Shown here: positions 28,027 to 37,705 of the stretch, piece after piece
How the letters are laid out: each line of letters opens with the position of its first letter
Numbering within the stretch: position 1 is the stretch's first letter
DNA from: Progne subis subis
Lineage: Eukaryota > Chordata > Aves > Passeriformes > Hirundinidae
DNA length: 64,000 nucleotides
Reading direction: 5' to 3'
Assembly: GCA_022316685.1 (NCBI GenBank)
Contig: JAKJHU010000167.1
Location: 434,001-498,000, forward strand
Translations under genes and position numbers: made by a program
The notes under the pieces: model-generated
The model's input: only the letters and a program-made list of their open reading frames with translations
Told to the model about the DNA's origin: nothing
The model's database searches: none

Positions 28027-28034
28027 TGACGTCA
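28027..28034. promoter_or_regulatory. Full palindromic CRE (TGACGTCA)
   Basis: TGACGTCA is the perfect 8-base CREB/ATF site, here GC-flanked at the upstream edge of the island for a leftward gene. It is placed like a classical proximal promoter element, about 200 bases before the first - strand donor. Confidence 0.65.
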
Positions 28035-29078
28035 CCGCCGGCGCTCCCCGCAGGGCTGGCGGTGGGGCCGGGCCGGGAGCTGCCGGCGGGATCGCGGATC
28101 TGCTGCGCGACCCGCGCCCGCCCTCGGCTTGGGAAAAGTTCTCAACTGCCCACGTTCTTCACGCAGCGACGGAAAGTTCCCGTCCGCCTTGGGTCATTTT
28201 TTAATGATGACTTTATCGGTCGGGGGAGAAACAAAGTTGCCCACCTTAAGAACCTACAGATTAGGGTCAGGTTAAAAAAAATTAATAAAGCAACAATAGA
28301 ATCTGTGGTGTAAACAATTACCTCCTACAAAAAAAAAAAAAAAAAAATCCACTTCTAAAAGAGGAGACATTTTAAAGAAGCAATACTTAAATTTTAAGTT
28401 CTTTAGGTACTCGATAAATTCAAGTAAAGCAGGCAACAAGGGTGGCGGAAATAAATTAAAATCAAGGGGAAGTTTTTAAGACGCACCAGCTATTGACACA
28501 AGAATTAAAATTTAAAAATACATCGTTTAAATACAAATCTCGCCTTGCCTGGAACAACCCACAGAGGTTACTTGTAGAAAACTAAAAGCTGTACTTCCCT
28601 ACACCAACTCTTCACACTATACACACGGTATTTTTTTTTTTTTTCCCTTTTTTTCCGGGTTTTTTTTTTTTCCTTTCCTTGGCATAGTCTCAAACTCAAG
28701 CAGGGTAAAAGTACTCTTGCAAGAGCCCAGTGACTGCTCCCTACAAAGCATAACACTATAAAGTTAAGCCATAGTGGTTATGGTTGAAGAAATGAATAAG
28801 AAAATCTTTGTGATTTCAGTATGAGTTGGTAAAAACATACTTGCAGAATTCAAGAATATGTACAGCTTCTTAACCTATTAAATACTACAGATAAGCGTTC
28901 TAAAAATCAACAATATTTCTAAATAAAGTCGATCTATGCATAAAGAAATATGCACATGTAGAAAGATGCCATTGTCTTCTGTTTCCTCTTCAGCCACTGG
29001 CTGCGATTCTAATTGTGCTGGAGGATCTTCATTAGTATTAACACATGGGGAGATTTCACAAAGCTGCTTCATTAGGGG

Positions 29079-29104
29079 AAAAAAAAAAAAAAAAAAAAAA
29101 AAAA
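29079..29104 (+). repeat. A26 tract
   Basis: A run of 26 A with no upstream retrogene-like sequence. Confidence 0.9.
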
Positions 29105-32100
29105 GCCTTGCAGACTAGTTCTTTTTGCATGCAACGAGAATGTCAGCCTTACCTCGGTCATTTGTAACATAATAAGTGCAAGCACAATGATTGCAGTGCA
29201 GGAGCATTGGGGGAAGGGCAAAAACACTGCCTAATATGGATATGAGAAAAGAAAGCTTCTCATTACACAGTAAAATTTATGCTAAAAATTAGTGAAGATT
29301 ATGTCTCATGAGACTCATGCTAAATACATTAATGTACTGATATGTTTTTAAGTCTTATTTTTGTACCAGGATATTTCATTCCAAGGATTCAAATCCCGCA
29401 GCAAAGATTTCCTAGCATTTATTGATTTTTTTTTTTGTCCACCACATTCCCGGAATACAGATTTTAATCATTTCACTACACCACACTCAGTAATTTCATT
29501 AAAAAATGGAAGCTTCCATCCCCAGAAAGTCATTTAATTTCAACGACACACAATTTCTTTTAGCAGCAAACTGTCTCAACAGTAAAAGCTGGCCTAAGGT
29601 TCAAATGCATAACTTAGTCCCAAATTCTCCATGCTCTGCATTCCTTTGAAGCTATAATTTGACTAACTACCTGTAATAACTGTAATAAGGACAATGATTT
29701 CTTTATAATATGGTATTAACCCATATTTAATTAACTCAGAGACTGAGCTCTGTACATGTTTGATTGGGTCAGTACCTCTCTAACCTCAAATTTTATTAAT
29801 AATGGTCTAAAAAAAGAGTGTGGGGTAAGAACCATTATAGATACAATAAACAGCTGCTTTACTTAGACTGTTATCCATTGAAAGCTCACACATTTTGCAA
29901 TACAACACACTCATGGGATAACAGAATTTTCTAAGGGGAAACAAACAATGGATTTAGATAACACACTATGAAATTTACTGGATGTTTGGTGCATATTTAA
30001 TATTGCTGCTTGTAACATTTAAAAGAAATTCTAGTAATAATAGAAATTTTATTATTACAACCTCTCTAAATAACCATTGTAAATATTTTGTTGTTGTTGC
30101 TGTTAGTAAGAGGAATTATAATATCTTGTGACAAATGTGTGTATGTTTGGACAATGTTATGTAATCTTTGTTTTCTGTAATGCTCAGCAGGATAGAATTT
30201 AACCAATGTGAGCACAGTCAACACATATTTCTCTTCACAAAGTTCAGTCAACTATGCAAATTTCCACCACTAGGTTATATTTGTCATCAAAATATGAACA
30301 ATATCTTTCTCATTGTACTGAATATTAGTTTGGCTTTTGGTCAACTATTTAATATAGACTTAGGTAGCTATATAATATTTTACAGCCTACACCAAAATAT
30401 GTTTAAAAAGTTACAGTTTTTCCACTAGTCACAAACAAATAAGTTTTACTGCTGCAAAACTTACTAAGGTTTTAAAAACATTACAATTCCTTTGTCTTAA
30501 TATGCTTATTCAACAGAAGCTGTTGTTAGTGGATGTTACTGATGCATTCAAAGTGATTAGCTATTATATCAGAAAAGTCCCTAGCTTTCAAATTTGGCTG
30601 TTCTCCCTCAGGCAGCTATGAAAGCTATAATTCTCAATTTTAAAAAATGCAAATTCAAACTGCAGCACATATACTACAAAAACAGGATTCTCTTTTTCTT
30701 TTGCTTCCTTTTCATGATAAATTAATTACAGATACAGTTAGCCTTTGCATTCTTTTCAGGTGTCCTGCGTAAATACCATTTAAAAAAATACACCATGCCA
30801 GAGTTTTGTAGTTCCCTTGGTATTTTTTGCTACGCTTTTTGATCCTATCATTTTATTTTCTTTTACTAGCTGCATGCACCAACACATTAATAATCTTAAC
30901 TCCTGAATTGGGAGAAAAAAGAATAAAATAAGCACCGTATTTACAGACATGTAACCTCACATTTGAATAATTACACTGATGTCACAAAGGCCATTTACAT
31001 ACCATACATAAATGTCTGGAAGGTCAAATCCAAAATTTCTGTAGGACCATAGAGGTAGAGTTCACTGCCATGATCTTCCCAGAGTCACAGACAGTTTAAC
31101 AGGTTTCTTCCTTCTGCACCTCTACTCACAGGCTAGCAGCACAGGGTTACAGCCTTTCATTTGTAGCAATCCAGCCGTTTGTGAGGCTACGCTAAAGGTA
31201 AAGCTCACACAACATGTCCAAATTCTGATCTTATAACAAGATCTGTTCTAGACAGACCTTCTTATACACCTAAACAAACAAAAGGTCTTTGAAAGTATTT
31301 TAAAAGGCTATGCAGTATTCACTAGAGACTAGAAACTATACTATATACTTCTGTTAACAGGTGTCTTGCGCACTGTTTGCGAAGTATGCATTTTATTGTC
31401 ATAAAAGATATTAAAACACATTAGCTACATTTTCAGCAAAAAGTTACCATCAATCAAAAATAACAAAAATTTTTTAAGGCTAGTAGGGCTTGTCCATCCC
31501 CTGATGTAGGGTTGAAATAGCATTTAATAAATACTATTAATTAAAAAAAAAAAAAAAGCTTAATTTTCATAAAAACCTGAATGTATCATTCAATTGTGAC
31601 ATGCAATCTGGTTTTTTAACACATTACACTCAAAAATATTGCAAAGCCTTTTTGCTGAATTTGCTCTGTGTTTAGGAGGTTTATTGTCATCACAGGTACT
31701 TGTCAGCATTTGCAGAGGTTATGCTACCACTCTCTGACAGCTATTTATACAATTTAACATGTGTAAGTAGTCCTGGCTTTATGCTCTTATACACATGAGT
31801 TTATTATGCCATCCTGGAGTGGTCAAATGAATATCTACTTCATTACAATGAACGAGGGTCGAGGTACAAAATTTTGGCCAAGGAATCTTTAAAACCATAA
31901 GTAAGTTTATAAAAAGAATAAAACGAATTTTATGGTTTTGCAGTGAATCAATATGTTAACCACTAGGTTGCTTTCATTAAGAAGTGCTCTGTAATTGATG
32001 AAAATCAGTATGTAGGTAATTTTTTTTTTAAGTTTTTCAAAGGTACTGAACTAAATTAATCCATGGAGCAGCCATACCTGGTTTGCAGATAACACAGATT

Positions 32101-32234
32101 TGAAGAACTAAAATAAGAACTTCTGAAGGATGAGAAAGAATCCAGACTGCAAGGATCTAGACTTCACAGATTCTATAGAAGTGTAGAAATCTTCTCTAAG
32201 GACTTTCTGCATCAGCCTATGGTACAGACAACTT

Positions 32235-32257
32235 ACCCTAATCCTAACCCTAACCCT
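32235..32257 (-). repeat. Short interstitial telomere-like repeat
   Basis: ACCCTAATCCTAACCCTAAC then CCT: about 3.5 units of the CCCTAA telomere hexamer, one unit with a substitution. Confidence 0.8.
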
Positions 32258-32922
32258 CTTCTTGACCAAAACTGCAGTTAGTTTTCTCTGATCAAAGGAT
32301 GTAGTGTGGGGTTTTTTTATCCTGTTCCTTCTTTAACCACAAAGATGCAAAGAGGCCCACCTCAAAATTTAGTGTAGATCTGTAGTAATTGCACCCACAA
32401 GTGAAACTAAGCTCTTTCAGGGTGGAACACAACAGCTGTTACAGAGCTGACATGACTATACAATAGTTTTGCACAGGAAGTGATGGCATTTCTTATTAAA
32501 CTATATTTAAGCAGGAAGTAATGCTATGTAATTAGCCAACTTGGAACCTGGCCAGGTAACAAGGACTAAGAACTCTTGCAAAAATTTCAGCACAGTCTTA
32601 GTTAATTTTCCATGAACCTAATTTAAAATACAGCATATTATTACTGCATATATAGTGCTGTATGCACCAAAAAGAGCTGTGGCAAATTATATTGTCCGTA
32701 TATACATTTTTAAGTTGCACTTACGCTATTAATGATGTTGCTATTAGTGTACTTTTAATAATTTCATCCATAAAACACCATCCAGTTGGCTACCTTTAAA
32801 GCTACATCAAATATATGCATATTGTCTAGATGATTTTTATATATTAAAACAGAATAATACAGAATACAAATACTGTGACATAACAAAGATTTTTTGGTTG
32901 GTTGGTTGGTGGGGTTTCTGGC

Positions 32923-32945
32923 TTTTTTTTTTTTTTTTTTTTTTT
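32923..32945 (+). repeat. T23 tract after (TTGG)n
   Basis: GGTTGGTTGGTTGG (32896-32909) is followed by a 23-base T run. Confidence 0.9.
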
Positions 32946-33107
32946 GAAGAGATGCACACTGTTCAAGTTTTATTTAATATAGGTCTCTCATGCCTGCAAA
33001 GTTTCAAGGCAGAACCTGGCTTTGCTTACACAGTTCTGATTCTTCAGCTTGTAGCTCTTCTCTTAGTCTATCCTTATTGTGTTTGCCATTTTGCTAAAGA
33101 CATTATA

Positions 33108-33665
33108 TGTCGGGGTTCCTGGCTCTTTCCTGCTCCAAGGTCAGGGCAAATAAAACTCAGGAAACATTGTTTTTGAAGTCTCACTCTGAAATTTATTATC
33201 CTTATCTATTAGACACTCACAAGATGTAAGCTCTCTCTAGCAAGTTGGGAAAGTGAGCCTAAAATGGTGTCTATTCAAGGATATTTAAGTCCCAATTATG
33301 CAATAAACACTTGACATCTATACTGTTTATGTTTCTAATCCAATTATGCTCACCCGAAACCCTGCAATGCAGACATCTTTCCCCCAATTACAGAAAACAA
33401 CCCAGATTTGTGAAGACGAAGGAAGAAGAAGATGCAAAAAGACAACTAATCCACACCCAAAGTTCTCCATCTTGGTTCCCATATCCAAATCTAAGTTTTT
33501 CACCCTGTGGGATCACACAGTGCTGTCCAAACTACATCCCCATGATCCCCATACTATCACTCATTTTTGGGAGCCTGTTTAAGGCCTCGGGTCAAATGCA
33601 GTGCTTCCATGAAGTTCTGTGCCTATCAGCAGAGTCCAAAATTCTCAGCATCTAGAGTTCCCACA
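33108..33665 (-). mobile_element. Solo ERV LTR with 6-bp target duplication ATTATA
   Basis: On the + strand it reads TGTCGGGGTTCC to GTTCCCACA. It is flanked by perfect ATTATA copies at 33102-33107 and 33666-33671. On the - strand it begins TGTGGGAAC and has AATAAA at 33197-33192, about 85 bases before its end GGAACCCCGACA, so the LTR points left. The text is of a common passerine LTR type as far as I recall. No internal genes are present. The 114-codon frame at 33311 is a shadow. Confidence 0.88.
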
Positions 33666-34749
33666 ATTATAAACAATTCTAAACAATTATAAACACATTT
33701 CTATATTTTGAGACCTTGATGATGCATCCATAAACCAGAAATATGTAAAACAGAGCAAGAATTACTGCAAAAAAGCTAAGATGGAGGATAAATGCACTGA
33801 CACTTCTCTTCAGCCATTGAGATACTGACTTTCACAACAATACCACTAATTGAAGGAAATACAGAGGACACAGGTCTAACGTCCAAGAATGTCCTCAGCA
33901 TAACAGAATAAACCCATTAGTATATTTAATTCCTCCCCCCAACATCATAAATGCTATTCTAGGTGAGAGCTATATTGAAAGGTAAGATACACAAAAGGTC
34001 CTTAGAAGTTACATTCACTTGCTCTTTCCTCATTGCCTTACAGACCGTAACTCTTAAATGAAAAAATACTAATGATTATGTTCTTTTTATAGACAAGGAT
34101 TGAGGCAGACAAAACTAAGAGCTGAAATCATAGGCCTGTGATTCTAAATTCTGTAAAGTTCCGTGTTCCAAGTATTAGAAAAAAGCTTCTTTGAAATAGT
34201 TGTACCAAGATTAGTGGTATATGTTGATAAAGAAATACACATTCCATGAACTGATAGTTTCCTAGGAATTTATAATAATGCAATTTGTCAGGGAGTTCAG
34301 AAATAATATTCCCAAGTGCAATACTATTGCCATTAAAAAAAAAAAAAAAAAAAGTGTTTCTCCTATTGCTCTATCTCCAGAATCTCTTGCTAATCCATTA
34401 TTTCTTAATCTGAGTACATTTTCTGCATCATCTGTTTGATGTCACATCTATTTGCACTACCTTAGAACCCTCAGAACATTATCACCACATATGTCACAAC
34501 ATAACCCAAATAAGCCTTCTTTCAGGACTACAGTGAGCTGAACTATGGATATAGAGATTATTATTGCAACTATCAGAACCTGAAATTTTTTTTAGTGTTT
34601 CTGAAAAGACTGCAACATGTAGTATGGAAATTTTAAACTGTTTCGTAAGTACGTAAGTAACTAACATTTCTTTGGAAGAAAGCAAGCAAGAAAAGCATCT
34701 TTTCCATACATTCTAAACTCCCTACATTTATTGTTATATATTTGAGGAT

Positions 34750-34754
<5 letters not shown>

Positions 34755-34783
<29 letters not shown>
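34755..34783 (+). repeat. A29 tract
   Basis: A run of 29 A. A second, shorter A run lies at 34336-34353. Confidence 0.9.
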
Positions 34784-34784
<1 letters not shown>

Positions 34785-35430
34785 CGCTACTTAATGTAAC
34801 TAGAATAGTAGAAAGCTGGCATATATGTATTGATAACACAAAACTTCCAGTCTTGGCCTTTCCTGTACCTTTTATCTTCCCCCCCTCCAGATTATATTGA
34901 CTTCCTTTGTTGAAAGTTAAAAATGCATAAATGTATTGCTATCTGCTACAGAGGTCTCTATGACAAAGCCTTACCTAAATCACTTCCGGGCATGGTAAAA
35001 CAACTAATTTGTGCTTCTGTGAAATCTCATAATGATTATCTTAAGTGGGAAAGTGTATTAAGTTTGACCTTTTTATGACTATAGTAGGTAGTATTCGCAA
35101 ATTAAGCATGTCATTCCGAATTTTAGCTTCTAAAAACTCAGGGTTTTGATCACATTTTGATAATAGAAATCAATAAAGATTGCTTTGATGCTTCTCATAT
35201 CATGTTTTAACATAAACAGAGAAATAGAAAACAAAAAGCCCAAAACATTCCAAGTGTCTAGTCTTGAATGTCTACATTAACTCATACTCAGCAGATATAA
35301 ATACAGCTGCATTTTATGCATCTCATAAAAGATTGCATATGTTCATGAAGTGCAAGAGTTAAAAATAATTCCCAGTATTTTTAGTAGGCCATATATACTT
35401 AACTCAATATTATTTTCTTCAGTACTTCAG

Positions 35431-35457
35431 TATAGTACTGTAGTATTAAGTACTATA
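35431..35457. repeat. 9-bp hairpin within AGTACT-rich cluster
   Basis: TATAGTACT, a 9-base spacer, then AGTACTATA. Several further AGTACT words surround it. Confidence 0.75.
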
Positions 35458-35679
35458 GTACTTCAGCAGTTTAGGAGAAACTTTAAACAGCTATTAAAAA
35501 AATAATATTTTTTTAAAAAAAGGCAAATAGTGGAATACCTGTAGAGTTAATGGCCAGACCCTGCATATCTGGCTTTACCATATTAATGGCCCTTGGCCCA
35601 CACTCATCTGTGACTGTAATTTCCATCTGTTGAAGACACTGCACACATAGGAGCCGACCTGGGTATTGGCGGTGTTAAC

Positions 35680-36010
35680 AGCTCAGGGTTGAGAAGCAGT
35701 ACGCCAGGAGCGCCTCCGAGCCTCCACGCCCGCCGAGCCCAGGGCGACTCCCAGCCGCGCACTATCCCCTCGCACCCACGGCTCTGAGGGCCTGCGAGGC
35801 GGCAGCGTCACCGCCCGGCGCCGAGAGGGGACCCAGAGCTCCGCGCCGCCGTTCCGCACGCCCTCGGGCCGCTGTGGCCCGCTCCGGGCCCGCGAGGAAA
35901 GCGACAATGGCTTGCAGTGATGGCCTGCACTGTGGGCCTGGCCTGCAGGTAAGCAGAAATGGCCTGCGCTGGGGGCCAGCTGTGGGCAGCCGTGGCCTCA
36001 CAGCCCAGTT
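35680..36010 (+). promoter_or_regulatory. Small CpG island between the two genes, candidate + strand promoter
   Basis: About 330 GC- and CpG-rich bases stand between AT-rich flanks, 7.5 kb right of the larger island and 22 kb left of the MARCHF7 island. It contains a strong + strand donor (GCAG|GTAAGC, exon end 35948) and no comparable - strand donor, pointing to rightward transcription. A 39-base imperfect tandem duplication starts at 35920 and 35959 (ATGGCCTGCACTG and ATGGCCTGCGCTG). It may be an alternative MARCHF7 first exon, a separate lncRNA promoter, or a second BAZ2B promoter firing left. Confidence 0.55.
35880..35948 (+). ncRNA. Candidate first exon of an unassigned + strand transcript
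   Basis: The exon would end at 35948 with CTGCAG|GTAAGC. It holds an ATG at 35907 in a good context (A at -3, G at +4) that reads 14 codons to the donor in phase 0. The next candidate exon stays open in that frame. The encoded start, MACSDGLHCGPGLQ, is not a protein I recognise, and the frame is too short to call coding. The 5' end given is arbitrary within the island. Confidence 0.35.
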
Positions 36011-36529
36011 GCACAGCAAGGCAACTTAGACAGGTAGCCTGAAAATGAGCAGACCTGCCTTTTGGAGTTTGTGCTCCCTCTGCCAGACTAGCTGCAGAGT
36101 GACTGAAGCACTTGAGTCCAAGTCCCGTCTTGGTTATTAAACTATATCTCTGCATGAAGTTGGGTTTTGCTCATACAAATTTGACTGGAGGTGACCCCAT
36201 ACTCATCTGGAGTGGTTTTTTGCGCAATTAAATTTTCTCACCTACTTCACTGACAAGGATTCTTCTTCAAAGAAGGCAAGTAGGTGTACTCGTTTCTTAA
36301 AAGGCTGCGGTTTGTGAAAGCACTCTGAAAAAGCTGGAGTAATGGCAAAGAATTATTTAAAAGGCTTGATCTCTACTTGATGTACTATCTCCCCTCAAAA
36401 ATCAGTGTTGGTAGAGGCAGTTCAACAACATTGTCCAGCATTGGACATTAAGAGTAAGAACAAACTGCCAACAGCAGGCAGTTTTCCCTTGCAGACTAAC
36501 CTGAAATTATCTCATTCTGTATACTTCAG

Positions 36530-36590
36530 TGCACACAGAAGGCACAGACGAATTCTATAGATGCTGATAACCACAAGCAAGAAGATCAAG
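36530..36590 (+). ncRNA. Candidate second exon of the unassigned + strand transcript
   Basis: A 61-base interval is bounded by the acceptor TGTATACTTCAG and the near-perfect donor ATCAAG|GTAAGT. An alternative acceptor, CCCTTGCAG, lies 35 bases upstream, ending at 36494. In the frame set by the ATG in the preceding candidate exon it has no stop and reads CTQKAQTNSIDADN and so on for 20 codons plus one base. Splicing directly to the MARCHF7 exon at 63769 would put this frame out of register, making it an upstream ORF. No protein family is recognised. Confidence 0.35.
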
Positions 36591-37286
36591 GTAAGTCTCA
36601 GACAACTTTAAGAGGTAATTAAATAGTATCATTATAGTTCTTCAGTCAAGAGATCTAGATGATGTCAAGGAAACTTCTAGCAAAGAATTCCCATAGTTAT
36701 ATTTGAAACCTATGATTATGCAAGTCCTCAATAGTCTGTCTTTTCCTTCATGGGCAGTTATTAAGAAAAGGTGTTTACTAAGGGTTTGCCGAGCTCATGA
36801 ACCCATTCTTACCGAGCATTAATTTTCTGTCATAGAAAGTACGAAAGTATATGGTTCTGCTGTTAGACTTTGAGACCTTGAGCTATGCATTATTCTTTAC
36901 TGATATTTTTCCATTTACTCTACCAAGAGTTAGTTAAAAATATGGGGTTTTCTTTTCCCCAGCATCAAGTATATTAGTTCCATTCGCTGTGCCACCCTAA
37001 CTTCTACTGATTTGTTTCAAGCCAAATGAACTGAGAAAAGTAATCTGAGGTTTGATTTCTTTGCCCTACTTCTGCTGAACAGAAAATCATTTTATTCACT
37101 GATACTAGGTCTTTTCATTAAAGTGTGAGTTTTATAAGCACACCAGAGATATATTAATATTAGCTGTTAAGTTACTTCTTACTGTTGTCTGAGACTTATT
37201 TTGATCTCCTCTCGTTGTCATCAGCATTTATAGATTTCTTGGCTGTCTTCTATATGCACTGAAGTATATGGAACCAAAATAAGTTT

Positions 37287-37331
37287 TGGGGGTGTTACGG
37301 GGTGGATAGGGGGAGGGGGGGGGGGGACGGG
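37287..37331 (+). repeat. Long G tract, G-quadruplex capable
   Basis: GGGGG, then GGGG, GGGGG, a 12-base G run and GGG occur within 45 bases in otherwise AT-rich DNA. The reverse strand reads as a polyproline run in a spurious 120-codon frame. Confidence 0.85.
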
Positions 37332-37658
37332 ACAGGACACACGGTGTGTGCAGGTTCCTTGGCCTAGCCAGCCTAAGCTTCCTCCACAATTTGTGGAAGC
37401 TGAGGAATAAGGCTTTTTCTTCTCAAGTCCAAATATTAGTTGTGTTTCAACTAGGGCTAAGTTGAAAGACCACTGCAACTGGTGCACTAAACAGCTTAGG
37501 TCTTTTAAGTTTGGCTTGATGCAATAAGCCCTAGAAATTAAATCTTCCACACCTGCCCTTATGTTCTTAATTTGAGTGGACATGAATTGGTGTTCATGAG
37601 ATCCCCTTTAATCTGATCTGTTTGAACTGCCATCACATTCTGTAGTTTCAGTTACATG

Positions 37659-37705
37659 GAATCATAGAATGGTTTGAGTAAATGATCATCTCATTCCTAT
37701 GAATA
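37659..37705 (-). repeat. CR1 3' terminus remnant
   Basis: GAATCATAGAATGGTTTGAG followed by GATCATCTCATTCC is the reverse complement of the CR1 3' tail. Only about 45 bases remain. Confidence 0.65.

Larger units (their letters stand above)
27120..28150 (-). promoter_or_regulatory. Large CpG island, probable BAZ2B promoter
   Basis: About 1 kb of very GC- and CpG-rich DNA stands in AT-rich surroundings, so it marks a vertebrate promoter. It carries three good splice donors, all on the - strand (exon ends at 27820, 27635 and 27246), and none as good on the + strand. That implies transcription to the left. In vertebrates the head-to-head neighbour of MARCHF7 is BAZ2B, a bromodomain/PHD chromatin regulator whose gene has untranslated 5' exons and a long first intron. 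This fits both strand and place. No BAZ2B coding sequence is visible in the window, so the gene name is inference from synteny. Open frames of 100-250 codons here on both strands look like artefacts of GC content. The island also holds CRE, YY1-like and G-quadruplex motifs. Confidence 0.7.
28151..32895. other. AT-rich DNA right of the large CpG island
   Basis: A/T tracts at about 28329, 28630-28672 and 31543, and the telomere-like array. No exon seen. Confidence 0.5.
33672..35679. other. AT-rich intergenic DNA
   Basis: A tracts and one hairpin only. No gene seen. Confidence 0.5.

Noticed and set aside
27434..28204. 256-codon frame through the large CpG island
   Set aside because: Composition is dominated by Arg, Ala, Gly and Pro, as any frame in CpG-rich DNA. 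Comparable frames occur on both strands.
37221..37583. 120-codon - strand frame with a polyproline run
   Set aside because: The polyproline comes from a G tract. No family resemblance, promoter or splice context.
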